Assembly: GCA_003023105.1 (NCBI GenBank)
Contig: PXSZ01000078.1
Coordinates: 1-31,378, forward strand
Direction of reading: 5' to 3'
Length of the DNA stretch: 31,378 nucleotides
Origin: Bacteroidetes bacterium QH_10_64_37
Lineage (GTDB): Bacteria; Bacteroidota; Rhodothermia; Rhodothermales; Salinibacteraceae
A model generated the notes under the pieces. It worked only from the letters and a program-made list of their open reading frames with translations, did no database searches and had not been told where the DNA came from. Each line of letters begins with the position of its first letter. Position 1 is the stretch's first letter. The translations under genes were made by a program, and so were the position numbers. Below, piece by piece: positions 24,551-31,378 of the stretch.

Positions 24551-24567
24551 GCGCTGGGAGCGGAGCG
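24551..24567 (-). repeat. 17-nt dispersed repeat, inverted copy of 11184-11200
   Basis: On the minus strand it reads CGCTCCGCTCCCAGCGC, one mismatch from CGCTTCGCTCCCAGCGC after recA. Confidence 0.45.
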
Positions 24568-24585
24568 ACCGAGTACTCCCGGGGT

Positions 24586-24630
24586 GTCCGCCGTCTCACC
24601 GAAAAAGCACGTAGATCGCAACTTAGGTTC
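24586..24630 (+). repeat. Dispersed 46-nt element upstream of the NRDE gene
   Basis: Partner of the minus-strand copy at 17416-17461. It begins GTCCGCCGTC and ends TCGCAACTTAGGTTC, 53 nt before the NRDE start codon. The whole 24413-24682 spacer is repeat-derived and shows no gene. Confidence 0.6.
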
Positions 24631-24682
24631 CCCAACACTGAAGCCCGCGCCGGAACAATACCCTCAACACTCGACGCCAACC

Positions 24683-25456
24683 ATGTGCCTGATTCTCTTC
24701 GCGCAGGACGCCCATCCGGAGTATCCACTCGTCTTTGCAGGCAACCGGGACGAGCTTTACGAACGCCCCTCGGCCCCGGCGGCCTACTGGGACGACGCTC
24801 CGCACGTGCTGGGCGGGCGCGACCTGAAAGCGGGCGGCACCTGGCTGGGGGTCACGCGCCACGGCCATTGGGCCACCGTCACGAACGTGCGCGACCAGAT
24901 GCCTCGCCGAGACGACGCCCCTTCCCGCGGCCACCTCGTGGCTGAGTACCTGACGGAGGAGCCGGCGCCGGAGACGTACCTCGAAACGGTGGAGGCGGAA
25001 GCCGATCGGTACAATGGATTTAATTTGCTCGTCGGGACGCCGGACGGCACGTTCTATTTCTCGAATCGAGACGGCACGCCGCGGTCGGTCGAGGCCGGCG
25101 TCCACGGCATGAGCAACGCCCAGCTCGATGATCCGTGGCCCAAAGTGGAGCGAGGCACTGCCGCATTGCGGGCCGTGCTCGACGGAGAGGTCACGCCCGA
25201 TCCCCTGCTCGACATACTCCACGATCGTCGGCCCGCCCCGGACGACCAGCTCCCGGACACGGGGGTGGGAACGGACACGGAGCGAATGCTCTCGCCGCCG
25301 TTCGTCGAAACCAAAGAGTACGGCACCCGCTCCTCGACGGTGATTCTCATGCACCGCTCCGGCACCGTCACCTTCGTTGAGCGAAACTTCGACCGTGGAA
25401 CCCCCACCAACACGCGCCGCTGCTCATTTGAAATTGCGTCTGCGTCGATCGCGTAG
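24683..25456 (+). CDS. NRDE / TANGO2-like protein (257 aa)
   Basis: Begins at an ATG with MCLILFA and shows the family name motif NRDE in FAGNRDELYERPSAPA (about 20-35), followed by LGGRDLKAGGTWLGVTRHG and NGFNLLVGTPDG. These are hallmarks of the NRDE/TANGO2 family, an Ntn-hydrolase-like fold with Cys2 at the predicted catalytic position. Animal TANGO2 affects lipid and haem handling; bacterial members have no settled function. It is cytoplasmic, with no signal peptide. It stands 84 nt before the hydrolase-OsmC gene on the same strand, so co-transcription is possible. Length is normal for the family. Confidence 0.92.
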   Translation: MCLILFAQDAHPEYPLVFAGNRDELYERPSAPAAYWDDAPHVLGGRDLKAGGTWLGVTRHGHWATVTNVRDQMPRRDDAPSRGHLVAEYLTEEPAPETYLETVEAEADRYNGFNLLVGTPDGTFYFSNRDGTPRSVEAGVHGMSNAQLDDPWPKVERGTAALRAVLDGEVTPDPLLDILHDRRPAPDDQLPDTGVGTDTERMLSPPFVETKEYGTRSSTVILMHRSGTVTFVERNFDRGTPTNTRRCSFEIASASIA

Positions 25457-25540
25457 AATCGATGACAATTCTACCGAGCGTTTCGGTTGGATCGATTCGT
25501 TCACCCGCTGTTCTGCCACACGACCTCCTGTTCTTCACCG

Positions 25541-26770
25541 ATGGCCTTCGAAAAACTCCGTTTCGAAAATCCAGAGGGCGACGCCTTGGCCGCTCGTCTC
25601 GATCTGCCTGAGGGGGAGTCGCCCTGCGCCTACGCGCTCTTTGCCCACTGCTTCACCTGCTCGAAAGACCTGCGGGCGGTGGAGGCGATTAGCCGGGCCC
25701 TGAACCGGCACGGGATCGCCGTTCTCCGGTTCGACTTCACGGGCCTGGGGGAGAGTGAGGGCGACTTCGCCGACACCAACTTCTCGTCCAACGTCGACGA
25801 CCTCGTCGTGGCGGCCGACTTTTTGGCCGAGCACTACGAAGCCCCGCGCATTCTCGTTGGGCACTCGCTGGGCGGCGCGGCGGTGCTGCAGGCAGCCTCC
25901 CGCCTCGACACCGTGCAGGCAGTCTCGACGATCGGGGCGCCCTACGATCCCGAACACGTCGTCCGCCACCTGGAAGACTCCGTGGAGGAGATCGAGTCGG
26001 AGGGCGAAGCCCGGGTCACCCTCGCGGGACGCACCTTCACCATTCGCAAGCAATTCCTCGATGATCTGGCCGCCGCGAAGATGGAGGAGACGATTCGGGC
26101 GCTCGACCGCGCCCTCTTGATTTTCCACTCGCCCCTCGACCAAACGGTGAGCGTGGACAATGCCGGACGGATTTTTCAGGCAGCCAAGCATCCCAAGAGT
26201 TTCATCTCTCTCGACGACGCCAACCACTTGCTCACCGACCCGGCCGACGCGAAGTACGTCGGGGTCGTGCTGGGGGCCTGGGCCGAGAAGTATGTAGACC
26301 GGTCCCGGTCAGCCCGAGAGCACCCTGAAGGGCAGGTGACCACCCGCACCGGCGAGGCGTATCGCACCGAGATTCAAGCCGGGCGTCATTCGCTGGTTGG
26401 AGACGAGCCGGAAGACGTAGGAGGGCATGATGCCGGGCCCCCGCCCTACGACTTCCTCCTGTCGGCTCTCGGCAGCTGCACCGGGATGACGCTCCGGATG
26501 TACGCCGACCGCAAAGACTGGCCGCTCGAAGAGACGATTGTGCGGCTCTCCCACGACAAAATCCACGCGGACGACTGTGAGCACTGCGAGACGGAAGAGG
26601 GACGGGTTGACTGCATTGGGCGGGAGATTGAGGTGCGGGGCGACCTGTCGGACGCGCAGCGCGAGCGCCTGCTCGAGATTGCCAACAAGTGCCCCGTGCA
26701 CCGGACCCTGCACAGCAAGGTGAGTGTCGCCTCGTCGCTCCGGGAGCCGGCCGAGGCCCCGGCGTCGTGA
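25541..26770 (+). CDS. Bifunctional alpha/beta hydrolase - OsmC protein (409 aa)
   Basis: Two domains in one chain. Residues 1-265 are an alpha/beta hydrolase with nucleophile S109 in GHSLGG, a candidate acid Asp in SPLDQTVSV and a candidate His in DDANHLL. Residues about 275-400 are an OsmC/Ohr-like peroxide-handling domain with the paired cysteines in GSCTGMTLRMYA and NKCPVHRTL and the segment HSLVGDEPEDVGG. OsmC proteins reduce organic hydroperoxides through the two cysteines. Hydrolase-OsmC fusions are known in many bacteria, but what the hydrolase acts on is not known. The ATG at 25541 (MAFEKLRFEN) is chosen; the upstream in-frame extension is not protein-like. Confidence 0.93.
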   Translation: MAFEKLRFENPEGDALAARLDLPEGESPCAYALFAHCFTCSKDLRAVEAISRALNRHGIAVLRFDFTGLGESEGDFADTNFSSNVDDLVVAADFLAEHYEAPRILVGHSLGGAAVLQAASRLDTVQAVSTIGAPYDPEHVVRHLEDSVEEIESEGEARVTLAGRTFTIRKQFLDDLAAAKMEETIRALDRALLIFHSPLDQTVSVDNAGRIFQAAKHPKSFISLDDANHLLTDPADAKYVGVVLGAWAEKYVDRSRSAREHPEGQVTTRTGEAYRTEIQAGRHSLVGDEPEDVGGHDAGPPPYDFLLSALGSCTGMTLRMYADRKDWPLEETIVRLSHDKIHADDCEHCETEEGRVDCIGREIEVRGDLSDAQRERLLEIANKCPVHRTLHSKVSVASSLREPAEAPAS

Positions 26771-26909
26771 CTGGTTGCATGCGCGGGCTGCTACACTTGA
26801 CTGGCACGGGCCTTCGTCGAGAACTCACAGGATTCCCGCCACCGGTCTGGATCGTTTTTCAGAACCTGACGGGTGTCGTGCCATATGAAGAAGGGCGTTA
26901 TCTGAAACT

Positions 26910-26983
26910 CGGGACGTGGCGCAGCTCGGTAGCGCACATGTATGGGGTACATGAGGCCGCGGGTTCAAATCCCGCCGTCCCGA
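26910..26983 (+). tRNA. tRNA-Pro (anticodon GGG)
   Basis: A 74-nt cloverleaf. Acceptor CGGGACG (26910-26916) pairs with CGTCCCG (26976-26982), and the discriminator is A983 of the 26 kb series. Further parts are the D-arm GCGCAGCTCGGTAGCGC, the anticodon stem CATGT/ACATG with loop ATGGGGT (anticodon GGG, reading CCC) and the T-arm GCGGG-TTCAAAT-CCCGC. The first C of the acceptor and the D-arm are typical of bacterial proline tRNAs. CCA is not encoded. Confidence 0.95.
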
Positions 26984-27000
26984 CAGTTTTATCTTTTCGG

Positions 27001-27045
27001 GCCGTTCCTCCGTCTGAGCGCCGGTGGGAACGGCTTTTTCTTTTT
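27001..27045 (+). terminator. Rho-independent terminator of tRNA-Pro
   Basis: Perfect 8-bp arms GCCGTTCC (27001-27008) and GGAACGGC (27027-27034), with a further CCG/CGG pairing inside the loop, are followed by TTTTTCTTTTT. It separates the tRNA from the 7TM-HD gene. Confidence 0.88.
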
Positions 27046-27170
27046 CGGGGCACGCCCCATCTCAGGATCCTCTTCGCCCTCGCGTGCATTCAGATTCCCA
27101 TCGCCATCCCGTTGCGGTCGATTCCGCTTTGAATGGAAATTCGCAACAGTCATTGTTTGCGCGGTCGATC

Positions 27171-29804
27171 ATGGGACTCCTCGAAATACTCGGTTGGACC
27201 CGTCGGAAGCCCCAGCCTGTGGGGCAAAACCTGGAGACTGGAAACCGGGACGACGACGAAGTCTCCTGGAAAAAGAAGCTCCTGCGAGGGGGGCTCTTTC
27301 TCGCCCTCGTGGCCCTAACGGTCGCCGCTTTTCCCCGAGGCGATTTCTATGAGTATACGGTGGAGGTTGGCGACACCTGGCAACAGTCCACTCTTGCGGC
27401 GCCGTTCAATTTTCCCGTCTATCTCAACGAGCAGCGCGTTCAGGCGAAACGAGACACGGTTCGGAAGAACACGCCTCCGTATTTCCAAATGGTTGCGGAT
27501 GCGCCGCAGCAACTGGCGGAGAACCGAAAGACCCTTCGTCGACAGCTGGATCGCATTCTGGAGGCCTACGCGAGCTACCGCTATCATCAACGGCAGGGAG
27601 AACGACGGTCCGCCCGGAAAGACTCGCTGCAGTACGTCCAACGTCGGCGAAGTGCCCTGGTCACCCTCAGCAGCTCCCAGTGGGCGTATCTGGCACAACA
27701 ATACGTTCAGGAGGTCCAGGATTTGACGGCTCCCTCTCGACAGGATCCGGGAGACGAAGGGCCCCGGCTCCACGAACGGCTTTTGAACTCGGCCTTCGAA
27801 GTTGGGAGCCAGATCTTAGCCGTTGGGGGCCTGGACCGTGCCCGCGACTCCGTCGTCACTCAAGAGATCATTGTCCGGAATCAACAGGAGCAGACCCAGC
27901 GGACCGTCGACAAGGACAACCTCTACGGGTTAAATGAGGCGTTTGACTATGCGGAGGGGCAGTTGGAAGAGGCGTTTGACCAGAATCAAGAACATTCACG
28001 GATTGCTTTTGCCTTCTTTCGGGCCATCTTCGAGCCCTCCCTGAAGTATCTCCGGGAGGCCACGATGCAGAAACGAGATCGCCGCGCCCAGAACGTGACG
28101 GCGATCCAGGGTGGGGTGGAGGCAGGCGAGCCCATTGTGCAGAAAGGAGAGCGGGTGACTCCGGAAATTAAACGCAAGCTCACCTCTCTTGAACGGGCAA
28201 AAAGTGAGCGGCTGGGGTCCGGCATCATCTGGAAGCAACTGGCCGGTGAGGTGCTCTACACGCTCCTGGGATTCGCGTTTTTCTTCTTCTATCTGTACCT
28301 CCTTCGGCCCAAGATCTGGGGAAAGGATCGGGACTTGGTGCTCATTTCGGTTATTCTGGCATTCATCATTCTTCTGTATGGGATCGTCATCCGAGTCCCA
28401 GGGTCTCTGTACCTGGTGCCTGTGGCCCTGGCGTCCGTCCTCTTCACAATTGTCTTCAACTCCCGGATCGCGCTTTTTGGAACGCTGCTTCTCGCGTTTA
28501 TCGGGGGTCAGATGCTGGGGCTCGACCTTGAGTATACGCTTGCAACTTTCTTTGCCGGGGCGTTTGGCATTTTCAGTGTCCGGGACATCAAGAACCGAGG
28601 CCAGTTCTTCGTCAGCGGAGGGCTGGTATTCGTGGGGTATTTCCTCGTCCTGGCCGCCACCTGGCTGTACATGGACCTGCCTCTCGATCGAGTGGCGCCG
28701 GACCTGGCATACGCGGGCATCGCCTCCGCGATCACGATCACGTCGTCGCTCTTCCTGTGGGGGCTGGAGCGCATCTTCGACATTACGACGGATTTGACCC
28801 TGCTGGAGCTCTCGGACACCAACCGCCCGCTCCTGAAAGAATTGAGTCTCCAGGCGCCGGGCTCTTTCAACCACTCCCTGCAGGTGGCAAACCTTGCGGA
28901 GGCGGCTGCCGACCGCATCGGTGCGCACACGCTGCTGACCCGCGTTGGGGCGCTCTACCACGACGTTGGCAAGATGAAGAAGCCCGAGTACTTCGTGGAG
29001 AATCAGCGAGCGGCGTCGAATCCCCATGATGAGTTGAAGCCCCGGATGAGTGCCCTGATCATTGCGAGCCACGTGAAGGAAGGGATCGAAATGGGACGCG
29101 ACCATGGGCTGCCGGAGCAGGTGCTGAAATTCATCTCCATGCACCACGGGACCACCCGGATCGAATACTTCTATCGCAAGGCCATGCGGCAGGCTGAGGA
29201 GGAGCCCGAGATCCCGGAGTCTGAATTTCGCTATCCAGGCCCCAAGCCCGATTCGAAGGAGGCCGCCATTTTGATGCTTGCCGACTCAATCGAGGCCGCC
29301 AGCCGGAGCCTCGACGATCCCTCGCCCCGCCGCCTCGAAAACCTCATCGAACTGATCGTCAGCGAGCGGATCGACGATGGCCAACTCGACAACACGGACC
29401 TGACTTTCCGGGATCTGCGCCTCATCAAGAACACGTTTCTGAAGATGCTTCTCGGCATCTATCACGTCCGCGTCAAGTATCCGGAGCAGCAGGAGGAGGA
29501 AGCGGAGCCGGACTATGAGGTCGTGTCCCTTCGGGCGGAGTCTCCGTACGATAACGTCTCAGTGGCGTACGACCGGGATGCGTGGGGAAAATTGACCCGG
29601 CCGGAGAAGGAGAAGCGTATCCGCTCCTCGAAAGAACCGCGTCCCCAGCTCGCCGACGCGTCCCCGCATTCTCGGGTCGATCGGCTCATCGAGGAAGAGC
29701 GGCCGGGGGTAACGGACGGGGATTCAGAAGAGGTGTCGGTCGAACGCGAGTCGGAAGGGGCCGAGTCGCTGGGCGACGAGACGAAGGACCGCGACAGCGA
29801 GTGA
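27171..29804 (+). CDS. 7TM-HD cyclic-di-AMP phosphodiesterase, PgpH/YqfF type (877 aa)
   Basis: Starts at the ATG 27171 (MGLLEILGW), because the upstream frame runs through the tRNA-Pro terminator. A first transmembrane segment (about 35-55) precedes an extracytoplasmic 7TMR-HDED-like domain (about 60-350, rich in charged helices). Seven membrane helices follow (about 355-570), then an HD domain with the metal pair H597-D598 (LYHDVGKMKKPEYF) and the later IIASHVKEG and ISMHHGTTRIEYFYRKA. Proteins of this layout hydrolyse cyclic-di-AMP and so affect osmotic and wall homeostasis. The last 90 or so residues are an acidic, disordered tail (EEVSVERESEGAESLGDE). No c-di-AMP cyclase gene is nearby. 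It converges on the gntR gene with 12 nt between stops. Confidence 0.94.
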   Translation: MGLLEILGWTRRKPQPVGQNLETGNRDDDEVSWKKKLLRGGLFLALVALTVAAFPRGDFYEYTVEVGDTWQQSTLAAPFNFPVYLNEQRVQAKRDTVRKNTPPYFQMVADAPQQLAENRKTLRRQLDRILEAYASYRYHQRQGERRSARKDSLQYVQRRRSALVTLSSSQWAYLAQQYVQEVQDLTAPSRQDPGDEGPRLHERLLNSAFEVGSQILAVGGLDRARDSVVTQEIIVRNQQEQTQRTVDKDNLYGLNEAFDYAEGQLEEAFDQNQEHSRIAFAFFRAIFEPSLKYLREATMQKRDRRAQNVTAIQGGVEAGEPIVQKGERVTPEIKRKLTSLERAKSERLGSGIIWKQLAGEVLYTLLGFAFFFFYLYLLRPKIWGKDRDLVLISVILAFIILLYGIVIRVPGSLYLVPVALASVLFTIVFNSRIALFGTLLLAFIGGQMLGLDLEYTLATFFAGAFGIFSVRDIKNRGQFFVSGGLVFVGYFLVLAATWLYMDLPLDRVAPDLAYAGIASAITITSSLFLWGLERIFDITTDLTLLELSDTNRPLLKELSLQAPGSFNHSLQVANLAEAAADRIGAHTLLTRVGALYHDVGKMKKPEYFVENQRAASNPHDELKPRMSALIIASHVKEGIEMGRDHGLPEQVLKFISMHHGTTRIEYFYRKAMRQAEEEPEIPESEFRYPGPKPDSKEAAILMLADSIEAASRSLDDPSPRRLENLIELIVSERIDDGQLDNTDLTFRDLRLIKNTFLKMLLGIYHVRVKYPEQQEEEAEPDYEVVSLRAESPYDNVSVAYDRDAWGKLTRPEKEKRIRSSKEPRPQLADASPHSRVDRLIEEERPGVTDGDSEEVSVERESEGAESLGDETKDRDSE

Positions 29805-29816
29805 GGCGGCGCTGGG

Positions 29817-30746
29817 TCAGGCCGGGATTGCGTCGGCAATAGCGTCGATCGAGTCCTGGCTCACGAGGACGTTCAGTTCCTCGTACTCGTGGATGGACTC
29901 GTCCAGAAACGGTCGCAGCCGTCGCTGGCTCGCGGGGGTGGCCAGCAGCAGGTCCGTCTCCTCCACGAATCCTTTCAGGTGCTCCGTCTCCTGATCGATG
30001 GACGCGGCAATGACCTGCCCGCCGTAGGCTGTGTGTGTTCGGAGATCCTCGGAGAGGGGAGGGATCGTGTCCCGATAGCGCGTCACGAGGCCGATCGTCT
30101 CCTCGTCCCGCAGCCGGGCCACGGTTTCGAGCACCGTTGACGGGAGATGGGTCGCAAATCCCATCGTGTCGGTTCGGGAGAGCGTCTCCAGGACTTTGGT
30201 GAGGTACGGATAGGGGGTAAAGGCGAAGTCCGCATCCTTATGCCGCTCCATCTGGGAGAGCGGCACCGGCAGAATCGTCTTCTGGAGCGCCGTGCCGAGT
30301 TGGTCGGCGCACATTCGGTTCAGCTCGTCGTGGGGCCCCACGGTGATCAACTTTCGCTCCAGGCCGGCGTGGTCCAGCAAGGTTGCCTGTTCTTGGAAGA
30401 GCGACTCGATTTCGGCGTCGCTCAGGCCGAGGCCCACGAGTTGCTGCAGGGTCTCGTTGACGGCTTTTGCGCCGCGCTCCATCCGCTCGCTTTTGGCCAG
30501 AGGCGTCCGTTCCTCGACGGTGTAGCCGCTTCCCACACGAGAAGCGAGGAGTCCTTCGTCTTCGAGCTCCTGGTAGGCCTTCCGGACGGTGTGAAAGGAA
30601 ATGTCCAGCTGATCGCCGAGCGAGCGTGTGGAGGGCAGCGTTTCGTTGATATTGAAGTGACCGGAGGCGATCAGGTAGCGGAGCTGGTTGGTGAGTTGCT
30701 CCCGCACCGGCACGTTGGAGTCGCGGTCGATCTGGAGCCTGGACAT
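29817..30746 (-). CDS. GntR-family regulator with an unusual C-terminal domain (309 aa)
   Basis: The N-terminal winged helix (about 12-75: REQLTNQLRYLIASGHF, LPSTRSLGDQLDISFHTVRKAYQELE, GLLASRVGSGYTV) is of the YtrA-like GntR type. YtrA proteins usually end at about 120-130 residues. Here 200 more residues follow, with pattern KLITVGPHDELNRM, ADFAFTPYPYLTKVLETL, ETIGLVTRYRDTIPPL and EEDLLLATPASQRRLRPF-like segments. These suggest an alternating alpha/beta, two-lobed ligand-binding domain, which I cannot name. A perfect palindrome just before the start codon may be its own operator. The upstream membrane gene on the same strand may be co-regulated. Confidence 0.88.
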   Translation of the reverse strand: MSRLQIDRDSNVPVREQLTNQLRYLIASGHFNINETLPSTRSLGDQLDISFHTVRKAYQELEDEGLLASRVGSGYTVEERTPLAKSERMERGAKAVNETLQQLVGLGLSDAEIESLFQEQATLLDHAGLERKLITVGPHDELNRMCADQLGTALQKTILPVPLSQMERHKDADFAFTPYPYLTKVLETLSRTDTMGFATHLPSTVLETVARLRDEETIGLVTRYRDTIPPLSEDLRTHTAYGGQVIAASIDQETEHLKGFVEETDLLLATPASQRRLRPFLDESIHEYEELNVLVSQDSIDAIADAIPA

Positions 30747-30750
30747 GGCT

Positions 30751-30763
30751 GGAAATTGTTTCC
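30751..30763 (-). promoter_or_regulatory. Palindrome GGAAATTGTTTCC before the gntR start
   Basis: Perfect 5-nt arms GGAAA and TTTCC around a 3-nt centre lie 4 nt upstream of the gntR ATG. The position suits an autoregulatory operator; binding is inferred, not shown. Confidence 0.4.
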
Positions 30764-30821
30764 GTTATTGCAAGTGGAACCGTCTTCTCGTGCACATGGA
30801 CGGGGAGACAAAGGGAGCTGG

Positions 30822-30845
30822 TTGGTCCTCTTTTTGGTCCTCTTT
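30822..30845 (+). repeat. Perfect 12-nt tandem repeat between the membrane gene and gntR
   Basis: TTGGTCCTCTTT occurs twice head to tail in the 123-nt spacer (30747-30869). On the minus strand it reads AAAGAGGACCAA twice, about 75 nt before the gntR start, where a repeated protein-binding site could lie. Confidence 0.55.
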
Positions 30846-30869
30846 GTGGAATCGGGTCCGAGCCGTCAA

Positions 30870-31349
30870 TTACGCGTACGACGATGGGGCGGCCGACGAC
30901 GCGGCCTCGGACTGGAAGGACTGACGAGCGGCGTCTTGGAGGCTGTCGTATTCGGGCCACCGATTCTGTTGAAGCTCGTAGGTCGTTCGTCCGGCTGACA
31001 GCTCGACGTGCCAGGAGGTCGTTCGGACGTTAAAAATGGGCTTCCACACGAGCGGTCGGTCCAGGAGCACGTCGTAGACGCTTCGAAACGCGGCCTGTCC
31101 TGGTCGGAAGCCGACCTCGGCGATGGTTCGAGCCATTGAAAAGTGGGTCCAGACCGTCGCCAGCGCGATGGCACTAGGAAGTCCCCACACGAGATACGCC
31201 CAGATAGGCTGTTCCAGCAGGGCGGACGTGGTGGCCCCAATCATGAGCGGAACCGTGCACACGCCGAGGGGAGGGGCGAGAAATCGCGTGTAGACGACTC
31301 CCCAGGCAGTGTCGCCGGGATGGTAGGTGCTTTTGAACGTCGTGGGCAC
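30870..31349 (-). CDS. Small membrane protein of unknown function (159 aa)
   Basis: No ATG exists near the 5' end; the GTG at 31349 gives MPTTFKSTYHPG. There are two hydrophobic segments, about 22-45 (APPLGVCTVPLMIGATTSALL) and 48-70 (IWAYLVWGLPSAIALATVW). A soluble C-terminal half follows with FNVRTTSWHVELSAGRTTYEL. The family is not recognised. It lies upstream of gntR on the same strand and may belong with it. The 29 nt beyond its start to the window end are too few to judge. Confidence 0.7.
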   Translation of the reverse strand: MPTTFKSTYHPGDTAWGVVYTRFLAPPLGVCTVPLMIGATTSALLEQPIWAYLVWGLPSAIALATVWTHFSMARTIAEVGFRPGQAAFRSVYDVLLDRPLVWKPIFNVRTTSWHVELSAGRTTYELQQNRWPEYDSLQDAARQSFQSEAASSAAPSSYA

Positions 31350-31378
31350 GTCAGATGGTGAACGCGACCGAATGTAAA

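Overview
The window reads as chromosomal backbone of a GC-rich, probably salt-adapted member of the Bacteroidota/Rhodothermota, closest in character to Salinibacter-type bacteria. The reasons are outer-membrane protein families typical of that branch (a PorV/PorQ-like barrel, a DUF4835/PorD-like protein), acidic protein surfaces (RecA ends in a long Glu/Asp tail), tRNA genes without an encoded CCA end, almost no Shine-Dalgarno sequences, and at least one candidate promoter of the TAnnTTTG type. I see no transposase, integrase, phage gene, rRNA or CRISPR array. This assignment is inference from gene content.

Layout. 1-5.4 kb: tRNA-Ser(CGA) with a strong terminator, a CYTH-like protein (minus), a 981-residue secreted metallopeptidase/propeller/barrel protein, a small zinc-ribbon protein with a textbook terminator, and an orphan receiver protein (minus). 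5.5-9.7 kb: an outer-membrane cluster in which a helix-hairpin-helix/beta-barrel protein and a PorV/PorQ-like barrel form a minus-strand operon with a good promoter, divergent from a DUF4835/PorD-like gene. 9.7-15.1 kb: recA, a secreted PAP2 phosphatase, a small hypothetical gene, and a DUF1015-serA serine-pathway operon. 15.2-23.6 kb, all minus: RNase R, TamB and AroB. 23.8-26.8 kb: MnmM/YtqB-type tRNA methyltransferase, NRDE/TANGO2-like protein, and an alpha/beta hydrolase-OsmC fusion. 26.9-31.4 kb: tRNA-Pro(GGG) with terminator, a 7TM-HD cyclic-di-AMP phosphodiesterase, a GntR regulator with an unfamiliar C-terminal domain, and a small membrane protein.

The genes are mostly housekeeping: envelope assembly (TamB, OM barrels, PorD-like), RNA metabolism (RNase R, MnmM, tRNAs), amino-acid and aromatic precursor synthesis (SerA, AroB), DNA repair (RecA) and nucleotide signalling (7TM-HD). 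No single new multi-gene system stands out. The most notable observations are: (1) the rnr reading frame extends 51 codons upstream of its first ATG through an intact winged-helix domain but has no ATG/GTG/TTG there, pointing to an AUU start or a sequence error; (2) a roughly 46-nt repeated element in front of both rnr and the NRDE gene; (3) two degenerate 8-nt-period arrays between genes; (4) a DNA-binding-type HhH domain fused to an outer-membrane barrel beside T9SS-like genes; and (5) mutually exclusive hairpins ahead of the DUF1015-serA operon.
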